Shown here: positions 18,363 through 26,626 of the stretch, piece after piece
How the letters are laid out: the number at the start of each line of letters is the position of its first letter
Numbering within the stretch: position 1 is the first letter of the stretch
Assembly: GCF_017357405.1 (NCBI RefSeq)
Contig: NZ_CP071597.1
Location: 744,001 to 808,000, forward strand
Direction of reading: 5' to 3'
Length of the DNA stretch: 64,000 bases
Source of the DNA: Halomontanus rarus
Lineage (GTDB): Archaea; Halobacteriota; Halobacteria; Halobacteriales; Natrialbaceae
The notes under the pieces: model-generated
Seen by the model: the letters and a program-made list of their open reading frames with translations, nothing else
Told to the model about the DNA's origin: nothing
Database searches by the model: none
Program-made: the position numbers and the translations under genes

Positions 18363-19751
18363 TCAGTCCGAACCTTCGACCTCGAGCGAGGTCAGTTGGC
18401 CGCCGTCGTCTCCGACGAGGATCGCACCGTCGGCGACCACCGGAGAGGACGTGAGTTGCGAGTCGGATGCGTAGCGCCACAGGCGGTCGCCCTCCGCGAG
18501 GGAGACGGCGACCAGCCCGGACTCGGCGGCGACGAGCGCGACGTCGCCGACGATCGTCGGCGAGGTCTCCGGCGACGCCACCTGTCGCGTCGACATCGTC
18601 GTTCTCCTCCTGGACGCGAACGACGCTCGCTCGTCGAGCGGCGTCTTCCACCGAGCGGAGCCGTTCTCGGCCTCGAGAGCGACCAGTCGCTGTCCGCCGT
18701 CGTTGACAACGACGAGGTCGTCCGCGACGGCGACCGAGGAACCCACCGCGGGCGAGCGTTGCTGTAACAGCTCGAACGGTGCCGTACGTCGGGAACGCGT
18801 GGACGAGAACGCGTCCTCGCTTCGCCACCGCTCGGTGCCGCTGCTCGCCTCAAGCGCCAACGGAACGCGACCGTCGACGTAGACCGTTCCGTCGACGACC
18901 GCGGGCGACGCTCGGACCGCCCAGTCTGTGGCGTGGTCCCACTCGCGGGTCCCGTCAGTCGCGTCGACAGCGGCGACACCCGAGTCGGTGCCGACGACGA
19001 CCAGCCCGTCGGTAACCGCAGGCGAGGAGAGGCCCGGTTCCGGCGCCGGTTGCCGCGACTGGAATTCGAACTCCGTCGGCGCGACTCGCCACTCCACGGT
19101 CCCTTCTGCGAGTGCGACGGCGACGAGGTCGCCCGCCGACGTCCCGACGTAGGCGATGCCGTCGACGACCGCGGGCGAGGAGTACGTCGGTGCAGATTGT
19201 TCCTGATAGCTCGCGAAACTCGCCGCGGAGTCGGCCAGGTCGATCCGTCGCACGTCACCACCCGAGTGATCGGTGACGACGAGCGTCTCACCCGCCGGAC
19301 AGACGACCAGGTCGTCGGTGACCGCCGGCGAACCGGTGACCGAGGCCTCGAGGTCGACCGTCCAGTTTGTCTCGCCGCCCTCGAGCGCGTGGAGCGTCGC
19401 GTCGACGCCGACGTAGACCGTTCCGTCGTCGACCGACGGCTCCGTCCGAAGCGCGGTGGAAAGGTCGGCACTCCACACCAGTGACGGCTCGCTTCGCGGA
19501 CTGACCGCGTCTACGAATCCGTCGTTCGTCGGTCCGGAGCGGAAGGACCGCCAGTCGTTTGGTTCCGTGTCGTCCGTCGCCTCGGTGCTCGAGGTATCGG
19601 CTGTGTCGTTCGAGTCGGTTGTCGTCTCGCTACTCGAGTCATCGGTCGTATCGTTCGGCGACTCGTCCTCAGAATTCCCGACGCACCCCGCACAGAGCGA
19701 TAGCACTCCGGCACTCGCCGTCAGTATCCCTCGTCGCGATTGCAGTCGCAT
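18363..19751 (-). CDS. Tat lipoprotein with PQQ-type beta-propeller
   Basis: The protein has 462 residues. The N-terminus (SRRGILTASAGVLSLCAGC) joins a twin-arginine motif to a lipobox with Cys23, so it should be exported folded and lipid-anchored. A Ser/Thr/Asp-rich linker spans about residues 25-65. The rest repeats blades of the form SPAVxDGxVYVGxxxGxLxALxxxxGxxxW, as in outer-membrane BamB-like and PQQ-dehydrogenase propellers. No dehydrogenase catalytic residues are evident, so it is probably a binding or scaffold protein. The gene stands alone. Confidence 0.88.
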   Translation of the reverse strand: MRLQSRRGILTASAGVLSLCAGCVGNSEDESPNDTTDDSSSETTTDSNDTADTSSTEATDDTEPNDWRSFRSGPTNDGFVDAVSPRSEPSLVWSADLSTALRTEPSVDDGTVYVGVDATLHALEGGETNWTVDLEASVTGSPAVTDDLVVCPAGETLVVTDHSGGDVRRIDLADSAASFASYQEQSAPTYSSPAVVDGIAYVGTSAGDLVAVALAEGTVEWRVAPTEFEFQSRQPAPEPGLSSPAVTDGLVVVGTDSGVAAVDATDGTREWDHATDWAVRASPAVVDGTVYVDGRVPLALEASSGTERWRSEDAFSSTRSRRTAPFELLQQRSPAVGSSVAVADDLVVVNDGGQRLVALEAENGSARWKTPLDERASFASRRRTTMSTRQVASPETSPTIVGDVALVAAESGLVAVSLAEGDRLWRYASDSQLTSSPVVADGAILVGDDGGQLTSLEVEGSD

Positions 19752-20464
19752 CGCGTGAAAGTACAGTTCGATCCAATAAATAAACCGTTATTTCGTTCCG
19801 TTCGATAGACTTTCGTGATACCACGAGTGGCTTCAGTTTGGGAGGGGTGCCTGGTACTATAGAATGTGGTAGTTACGTCAGTATAAAGAATGGAAGTGAT
19901 CCGATGTCCGCTCCCAACACAGGTTGCCCAGTACGGAGCAGTCACTTTCGGAACATGGTTCGAAACGAGATCTGACGGATGCAAAATACGAAACTCGAGC
20001 GGAGATACCAACTGACGTCAGCATCTGCTCTCAATTGGCACAACACGACTCGCGGAATTCGAGAGGGGGAGCCCCCACCTCTCGATGTGGAATCGGACGG
20101 CGGGGTAATCGGTAGCTATCTGTTGGTGGGTCGGTAACTACGATCTCCCGCCAGACACATATTAAGGGTTACTGATAATAAAACCGTAGGTCCGTTATTG
20201 CAATAGCCAACGGTTTCAAAAATCGATACGTCGAGAATACGCTGCCGAACGGTGGCCTTGCGAGTGCGTTTGTTCGTTCGACTTCCACACTCCAGGGAGA
20301 GACCGAGAGTCGTACTCATACTTGAGGTTCCCTGTCAGCTCAAAGATGGTACCGGCTGAGGGAATCACAAAAGCTGCGGACCACTGCGCTCGCGGTTGTT
20401 TGCCTGATTGATCACAGAAGGGGAGTCTACTGACGAACTAGATGATTTATTATCGGCCCTCAAT
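19752..20464. other. Intergenic, no supported gene
   Basis: About 710 bases; the short ORFs here read like chance. TTTATTA at about 20445-20451 is a candidate TATA box for the membrane protein downstream. It is 26 bases before the second in-frame ATG at 20477. Confidence 0.4.
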
Positions 20465-21226
20465 ATGAAAGGCCGTATGGGTGTCTCGATCAACGGAACC
20501 GTTCGGGGAATGGGTAATCAGGCGAATCCTGCCTTCGCCGTCGGTGCAGTCGTCGTCCCGATCGCTGCATTAGTGTATGCGGTACAGTTCGGAACGATCC
20601 AACACCACACCTACGTCCACGTCATGGCCGGTGTCCTCTGGACCGGGATCGACCTGTTCATGGCGATCGTTCTCGGACCCGTTCTCGGTAGTCTTAGCGT
20701 GTCCGAACGGTCCAGTGTATTCGAGCGCTTCACGCCGAAGATGACGTTTCTGATGCCGACGCTAGCCCTGGTGACTATCTTCGGCGGGATCACGCTCGCC
20801 ATGCGGCTGGGGATCTTTTCTCACGCGCAGCCGTGGATCGCTCTGTTCTCGACGGTCGCCGTCATCCCCGCTCTACTTTTGATCGGTCACCAGTTCAATG
20901 CCTTCCGCGACCGGCGGTGGCAAGCGCTCTTCGCAATCGTCGCGGTCGCACACATCGCGTACCTCGCCACAACTCTTCCTGAGTTCGCGTTAACCCGCCC
21001 GTCGATCATGCTCGCGCTCGCGATCGTGACCGTCCTCACCGTCCTCGGGTTCGGCGTCTTGATGCCCGGTGAAGCTCGCATCTACCTCGAGTCGGTTTCG
21101 GCGAATCCGGACCAAAACGTGATCAGTCACTACGGCATGCGCAACGCGAAACTCAGCGCGGTTCAGGGAGTCTTCCAGCTGGCGATTATTGTCGTCATGG
21201 TCTACATCCGCTGGGGCGGGTTATAG
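20465..21226 (+). CDS. Polytopic membrane protein, DUF2269-like
   Basis: A protein of 253 residues with about six transmembrane segments (for example FAVGAVVVPIAALVYAVQF, VVPALLLIG-type and FQLAIIVVMVYIRW near the C-terminus). An early HVMAGVLWTGIDLFM segment, with His and Trp in the helix, resembles DUF2269/copper-resistance-D-type membrane proteins. ATG at 20465 is used; 20477 is equally possible from the TATA spacing. A decayed paralogue lies at 34320-34721, so the family has been duplicated here. Function is unknown. Confidence 0.8.
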   Translation: MKGRMGVSINGTVRGMGNQANPAFAVGAVVVPIAALVYAVQFGTIQHHTYVHVMAGVLWTGIDLFMAIVLGPVLGSLSVSERSSVFERFTPKMTFLMPTLALVTIFGGITLAMRLGIFSHAQPWIALFSTVAVIPALLLIGHQFNAFRDRRWQALFAIVAVAHIAYLATTLPEFALTRPSIMLALAIVTVLTVLGFGVLMPGEARIYLESVSANPDQNVISHYGMRNAKLSAVQGVFQLAIIVVMVYIRWGGL

Positions 21227-21494
21227 GGCGGCGGCCAGTCGTCGGTCGCCACGACTCGCTTCGGATCAACCGATTCGTTGGATACGAACGCACGCACGAG
21301 GAGTCCGACTCCACATTTGCAATCGAACACTCGCTCACGACTCGTGTGAACTTACTGTTTCATCCGCATAGAAGTCTGATCGAGCGGGATATGCGGTGAA
21401 CTCCTAACCAACGGGTATGCAAGGCCCGATGGTGTACTATTCCTTTGGTATCGGTTGACACAATTGCTATGTGGGGTGACCGATATCTGGACGT

Positions 21495-23237
21495 ATGGAC
21501 GACGAGATTCGTATTCTCCACGTCGACGACGAGGCGGACTTTGCGGATCTCAGCGCGGTATTTCTCGAACGCGAAGACGGACGATTTGCCGTCGAAACTG
21601 CGACCCATGTGAGTGAGGGCCTGAATCGACTCGCTGAGCGCGAATTCGACTGCATCATCTCGGACTACGAGATGCCCGACACGAACGGGATCGAGTTCCT
21701 CGAAACCGTTCGCGAGGACGATCCGAATCTCCCGTTTATTCTGTTCACCGGGAAGGGCAGCGAGGAAGTTGCCAGCGATGCGATCTCGGCGGACGTAACC
21801 GACTATCTCCAGAAAGAACCCGGAACTGAACAGTACGCGATTTTGGCGAATCGCGTCGCAAACGCCGTCGAACGGCGACGAACCGAACGCCAACGCCAAC
21901 GTCAACTGCAAGCCATCGAAGCAGCGCACGAAGGGATATGCATTCTCGACGAGACGGGTCGATTCATTTTCGTCAACGAGGCGTACGCCGACCTCTACGA
22001 GTACGAACCCGAGACGTTGATCGGCGAACACTGGGAGTACACCTGTCCCGACGAGGAAGTCGACTTCGTATACGAGACGATCCTTCCCGCGGTCAGTACC
22101 AACGGGTACTGGCAAGGCGAAACGACCGGTTTGCGAGCGGACGGGACTACCTTCCTCGAGCGTCACACTGTCGCCGGAACGGAATACGACGGACTCGTCT
22201 GCGCGGTCCGGGATATCTCGGAGGAAAAAGAGCGAGCGCAGCAACTCGAGGACCTGATCGGGTTCCGGGACGCGGTCATCGACAGCGCAAACATCTGGAT
22301 CAACGTTCTCGACGCCGAGGGTAACGTCGTCATCTGGAACGAGGCCGCCGAAGAGATCAGCGGGTATTCCGCACACGACGTCGTCGGTCACGGGAAGATT
22401 TGGGGGTGGCTCTATCCGGACGAGTCGTATCGAACCGAGATCCTGAGCCACGTCAGTGAAATCTTGGCCGGTGAGAAGGCTGTCGAGGAGTTCGAGACGA
22501 CGATCACGACGAAAGATGGCGACGAACGGATCATCTCGTGGAATCAGAACCTCATCCTGTCCGACGATCGATTAGAGGGAGCAGTCGCGATCGCACGGGA
22601 CGTTACGGAGCACAAGAAGCGGAAACAGCAACTCGAGCGGTTTGCTAGTATCGTCTCCCACGACTTGCGAAATCCGGTGAACGTCGCCTCCCTCCGTCTC
22701 GAACTCGCCCGCGAGGAGTGCGACAGTGACCACTTCGATGCCATCGCCCAAGCTCTGAACCGAATGGACACGCTGATCGATGATCTCCTAGGGCTCACAC
22801 GCGAAGGGGAGTCGCTCTTCGAACCCGAAGCGGTCGACGTCGCGGAGACAGTTCGGGATTGTTGGAGAAACGTCGTGACAGAGAACGCGCGCCTCGAGGT
22901 TACCGCCGGCTGCGTGATCAAGGCCGACCGGAGTCGCTTCAAGCAACTCGTGGAGAACCTCGTGCGCAACGCCGTCGAACACGGCGGCGACGGGGTAACG
23001 ATCACGGTCGGCGAACTCGACGACGGATTCTACGTGGAAGACGACGGGCCCGGAATCCCTTCGGACGAGTTGGATGCGGTACTGGAGACCGGATACTCCA
23101 CGTCGGAGGACGGAATCGGCCTCGGGCTGAGCATCGTGCAACGGATCGCAGCGGCCCACGACTGGGAGATCGACGTGACTCCCGGGTCGGACGGCGGCGT
23201 GCGATTCGAGTTCACCGGCGTCGAGTTCGTCCAGTAA
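21495..23237 (+). CDS. REC-PAS-PAS histidine kinase
   Basis: The protein has 580 residues and no membrane segment, so it is a cytosolic sensor kinase. A receiver domain spans about 5-125 with phospho-acceptor Asp57 (CIISDYEMPDTNG) and the conserved Lys in FTGKGSEE. Two PAS domains follow (about 135-250 and 260-375). The HisKA helix carries His389 (FASIVSHDLRNPV). The HATPase has N box (LVENLVRNAVEHGG), G1 (EDDGPGIP) and G2 (GLGLSIV). This is the haloarchaeal layout in which REC receives or relays phosphate from another kinase. The ligand is unknown and no partner regulator is adjacent. Confidence 0.92.
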   Translation: MDDEIRILHVDDEADFADLSAVFLEREDGRFAVETATHVSEGLNRLAEREFDCIISDYEMPDTNGIEFLETVREDDPNLPFILFTGKGSEEVASDAISADVTDYLQKEPGTEQYAILANRVANAVERRRTERQRQRQLQAIEAAHEGICILDETGRFIFVNEAYADLYEYEPETLIGEHWEYTCPDEEVDFVYETILPAVSTNGYWQGETTGLRADGTTFLERHTVAGTEYDGLVCAVRDISEEKERAQQLEDLIGFRDAVIDSANIWINVLDAEGNVVIWNEAAEEISGYSAHDVVGHGKIWGWLYPDESYRTEILSHVSEILAGEKAVEEFETTITTKDGDERIISWNQNLILSDDRLEGAVAIARDVTEHKKRKQQLERFASIVSHDLRNPVNVASLRLELAREECDSDHFDAIAQALNRMDTLIDDLLGLTREGESLFEPEAVDVAETVRDCWRNVVTENARLEVTAGCVIKADRSRFKQLVENLVRNAVEHGGDGVTITVGELDDGFYVEDDGPGIPSDELDAVLETGYSTSEDGIGLGLSIVQRIAAAHDWEIDVTPGSDGGVRFEFTGVEFVQ

Positions 23238-23431
23238 CGACCGCCCAGTTCCTATCCTTCGCTCTCGACGTCGTGGCTTCTCTTCCGTGACGACGAGAGA
23301 GAGAACTGCTCTCTCGAATCAGAACCGCTCGAGCACCTCGAACGACGCGCTGATCTGGACTGTCGAAACCATTCTTCTTCTGTGCAGCGATCTCGACCAG
23401 TTCTCCCGCTTTATCTAGAGTGGTATCGAGC

Positions 23432-23818
23432 ATGGCTCAAATTGTCGAAGAGAGACGGAACTGGGATAATGAGACGTCAACTGTTAAGGCACATGGCGAT
23501 GAATTGGCAGATATGCCCCCTGAGACGGATGGTTTGACGACACATTCCACTCTCAGTTCATTCGTTCGTACTGCACTTAGTGTCCGCAACCTCGTGATGG
23601 TGACCGCGGGGGTTCTGGCCGGAGCCAGCCTTGCTGTCTTGGGAAAGGAGGCTGTTGTCGTTCCCCTTCTCGGAGCACTCCCTGGAGCACTGGTTGGTGT
23701 GGTCGGACTCGCCGTCGCTCTCACCGTGTATCGACAAGGGAGTTGTTGCGACAACTGTGGTGCCAAAGAGTGTGGTTGCACGGGAGACTGTGGCGATCGT
23801 TGTTCGTACGATCCATGA
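23432..23818 (+). CDS. Small membrane protein with Cys-rich tail
   Basis: A 128-residue protein. About 55 hydrophilic residues precede two adjoining transmembrane helices (LVMVTAGVLAGASLAVLG; ALPGALVGVVGLAVALTVY), then a tail with eight cysteines (SCCDNCGAKECGCTGDCGDRC). The tail may bind metal or form disulfides, depending on which side it faces. ATG at 23432 is preferred over GTG at 23420. I do not recognise the family. Confidence 0.65.
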   Translation: MAQIVEERRNWDNETSTVKAHGDELADMPPETDGLTTHSTLSSFVRTALSVRNLVMVTAGVLAGASLAVLGKEAVVVPLLGALPGALVGVVGLAVALTVYRQGSCCDNCGAKECGCTGDCGDRCSYDP

Positions 23819-23978
23819 CGGTTACTGGAAGTGATATACCCGGAGAACGCACATGGGAAAATTTTTAGTTTTGTTACCTGGTATATTGACCCGAATTGTA
23901 CTCGTACAGCGGTTCTGACTAACTGGCTGTCTCACTCCTGCGAAACGTATTTAGGATACAATGAAATAGTTGACAGTT

Positions 23979-24236
23979 ATGCCAAGTTCCGCTACTGTTC
24001 GGCGATGGCAGGACCGTCTCGCGTGGCCTGTTATACTTGCTGTCCTCTGGTTCGTTCTGTACACGAGTTATATGGTACTTGGCATCGCGTTCGGCAATCC
24101 GGAGGAAAGCGCCGTAAGAATTCTCTTTTCCTCGGAACACCTCTCTCTCCTCCGTGGTTGGTTGTTCCTTCTCTCGTTGATCGTCAGCGTTGCAGGAGGC
24201 CTCTTTCACACTTACGTGGTGGTGGCTGGACATTAA
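23979..24236 (+). CDS. Small membrane protein, 85 residues
   Basis: Two hydrophobic helices (WPVILAVLWFVLYTSYMVLG; LLRGWLFLLSLIVSVAGGLF) flank a short polar loop. The ATG at 23979 is used rather than the TTG at 23970. The neighbouring minus-strand gene also encodes a small membrane protein. No family recognised. Confidence 0.6.
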   Translation: MPSSATVRRWQDRLAWPVILAVLWFVLYTSYMVLGIAFGNPEESAVRILFSSEHLSLLRGWLFLLSLIVSVAGGLFHTYVVVAGH

Positions 24237-24252
24237 CGACAAAATTCTCCTA

Positions 24253-24417
24253 CTAACTTCGAACTTTCCGATTTGGACAGATGAATTCGAAGGCCTTCAC
24301 TAGTTCAGCGAGCGCATACAGAATAACGAGAGCGTCGGACAAAACTCCAATTTCACCTAATAATTGATTTCGTGGAGCAACCGTAGTCTGGGAGACAACT
24401 AGTAAGGCGACCAACAT
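24253..24417 (-). CDS. Small membrane protein, 54 residues, possibly N-terminally truncated
   Basis: The minus frame encodes MLVALLVVSQTTVAP, then LLGEIGVLSDALVILYALAE, then FEFICPNRKVRS before TAG. This reads as a genuine membrane protein. The frame stays open before the ATG for about 50 bases (YFRSHRLLAVLG), which also looks coding, but no start codon lies there before a TGA. The true N-terminus may have been lost. It converges on the plus-strand gene ending at 24236. Confidence 0.45.
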   Translation of the reverse strand: MLVALLVVSQTTVAPRNQLLGEIGVLSDALVILYALAELVKAFEFICPNRKVRS

Positions 24418-24511
24418 GCCGAGAACGGCAAGTAGTCGGTGCGAGCGGAAATATAAAAATAACCATCAATCAAACATGAACCGTTCGATTCAGACGACTC
24501 ATGTATCACCA

Positions 24512-24975
24512 CTATGGCCACGAGTCACAGTCAGGTGTGAAGCTGGTTACTGAAGCGTCGTCTTCAATCTTGAGTCGCACTGAGTAACACGTGGCCTCAT
24601 CAGTGGTTGAAATCTCCACGTGTGCCACGATGTCTGTTCGTCAACTCTGGTATAAATTGTCCAGTCACCGGTTTTGCTAGTCCATGCATCTTTCTCAAGA
24701 ACGGCGCTATCGACGCTGCCAAAATCGTTCTCTGCGTCGGGTTCTGAAACGGGATCAAGCTCGTGTGCCGACCCATGAATGAGATCAGTCCCGCGCTCGA
24801 CAGCAACGTGGATTGTATGGGGCTCGTCATCTGCGTTTTCGACGGTAATCTCGTCAAGCTCCGGCTCTGAGCCGGTAAGTGCACTCGAAACAGATGAACA
24901 CCCAGAAACGAGCGGGAGTGTACCTAGTAATCCCGCAGCAATGACTTGTCGACGGGTACTTGTATCGGGGACCAT
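24512..24975 (-). pseudogene. Tat lipoprotein with a C-terminal frameshift
   Basis: The N-terminal frame (from 24975) gives a Tat lipoprotein signal (TRRQVIAAGLLGTLPLVSGC, Cys26) and a domain with DEPHTIHVAVERG and WTIYTRVDEQTSWHT. After about 24622 that frame turns into improbable sequence and stops at 24547. The adjacent frame gives a convincing continuation, VEISTTDEATCYSVRLKIED, then DASVTSFTPDCDSWP with a stop at 24512. One missing base near 24620-24627 explains this. It could be a real mutation or a sequencing error. Homologous haloarchaeal lipoproteins are of unknown function. Confidence 0.65.
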
Positions 24976-25143
24976 GTATTACATGTTTGTTTAGCAGATA
25001 ATAACCATTGCGTCTATTCTGGTTAATTAATGTATGAGAAAAGAACAGATCTCTCGATATTGAGTAGAATCATCTGACGAGCGTCACTCCTTTTCGGCCT
25101 GTAAACAGGCTCTCAGAAAGTAGAGGGTTGTGATCTCGAGTCG

Positions 25144-25371
25144 CTATTCGAGTTGGAGGTTCACATCACTCGGCTCGAGGCCATGCAACTTACACAGTTT
25201 CTGAGTGATCTTCCACGCCCTCAAGGCGAGCTCGGACTCAACGTCTTCGAAGTCCGTCGAGAACCAGCACAATACTGCGGCGATCAACCGGTTATCCCGT
25301 GGATATCGAGGGATAATGGCATCGCCGGGTCTGGCTACGTGATTGGTGGAAAACCTGTTCCTGTCGCCGTC
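25144..25371 (-). pseudogene. C-terminal remnant of an unidentified gene
   Basis: The minus frame is open and reads like coding sequence (STNHVARPGDAIIPRYPRDN, LIAAVLCWFSTDFEDVESEL, then KITQKLCKLHGLEPSDVNLQ) up to a TAG at 25144. It has no Met and is closed upstream by a TGA at 25372-25374. A further minus-strand stretch at 25580-25647 (MDYIDRLEADLLKAIVNDRG) might be the N-terminus of the same gene. I do not recognise the family. Confidence 0.4.
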
Positions 25372-26129
25372 TCAATCTATGATTCTGCTCCAATAGTTTA
25401 TTATGATTGATGCTTATATAGTAGATAGCCGGGTTGGGAGAGACAACCTCATTGTATTATGGACACCCTTCCCCATCCTGTCGCCCCCAACCCGGTTACC
25501 ATTCGAAGTCTGTACTGGACGAAAATCGTGCTGTATCTTTCCAGAAGCTATCCTCGTGCATAATGAGAGAGGATACTGCCCGCGTTCTCCACGATCGTTG
25601 ACGATTGCCTTCAGGAGGTCAGCCTCGAGGCGGTCGATGTAGTCCATACCTGTTGGTACCGAGGGTACGCTAAGAAAAGGTGAGCCACGCGAAGTGGAAG
25701 TAGAGTGGCTAAGATCGGAACTGGTGGTTTGATGGTTTGGGGAACACTGAGAGAGGGAACCTCTTCCATCCCTCAGTATTGGAATCTAGTAGACGGGGGA
25801 TGTGATGATCACGTTGTCTACAGATGGTGGGTCGGTAGCCAACTCCCCGCCAATTGAACTCTCAATCTCATTGATAATAAATCAATCGACATTAATTAGC
25901 AATCTCCAATGGACATATCACGGTACGAAAGGGTCATCAGCTCTAATTAGTCCTTTGGGAGAGAAATTCAAGCCTATATTTCCCCTCTTTATTCAATTGA
26001 ATATTAGCAGAATATCTATGTGATATCAAAATTCATAGGTATATCGATTGTAGTAATATTTGATAAAATATACTTTTCTAACAGATCTGGTACCTCGGTA
26101 GAGTCACATCTCTATTCAATGGAGAGAAT
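25372..26129. other. Intergenic, remnants only
   Basis: Apart from the possible N-terminal remnant ending near 25647, no gene is evident. 25850-26110 is AT-rich and probably holds the promoter for the frameshifted gene at 26130. Confidence 0.35.
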
Positions 26130-26626
26130 ATGAGCAATTCGGAGCACGTGGCAACGGACCAACCCGCTTACCAGCGGGCGAACACGAGTATACCACGAGC
26201 AGTCATTCACAAGCAAATCCTGAACGCCGCAGCGTCGGACCCAGACGCATCACTGGAAACGATTGCGAACGACGTTAGCGGTGCGACTACGGCGCTCGTC
26301 GAGAAAGTCCTCGAGGGTATGGTGATCCCGGATCCGATGGTGAAGACAAGGACGAAGTCGAGAGCGATGAGACGAAAAAAGACGAAAAGAACGACGAAAC
26401 ACCGGCGGTCGAGACAGCGACATCCTTCCTCGAGTCCGAACCAGAATTGGACGACTCCGACTCGGTCTCGGATACGCCTAATGTGCGGCCACTCGAGTAT
26501 TTAGAAAGAGACGACGAGTCGAAAACGTACGATCTGGCTACGGTGTTCGTGTCCGCAACAGATAGCCCGCGCCGAGCAACACGACGACCGCCGGCAGGAG
26601 ACCGAAGCCGGGCGAACCGTCGCTGA
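26130..26626 (+). pseudogene. Frameshifted and truncated wHTH-type haloarchaeal gene
   Basis: The first 62 residues read well (YQRANTSIPRAVIHKQILNA, ETIANDVSGATTALVEKVLE). One base is then missing near 26316: restoring it turns GAG-GG-TAT into EEYGDP and continues as DGEDKDEVESDETKKDEKND. The C-terminus, which in similar haloarchaeal proteins should be a winged-helix domain, is absent; the restored frame runs into the antisense of the next gene's 3' end and stops at 26626. So there are two lesions: a frameshift and a 3' truncation. Family recognition rests on memory of similar proteins. Confidence 0.6.

Noticed and set aside
21360..22451. Minus-strand ORF of 363 codons
   Set aside because: Antisense to the REC-PAS-PAS kinase; no recognisable domain.
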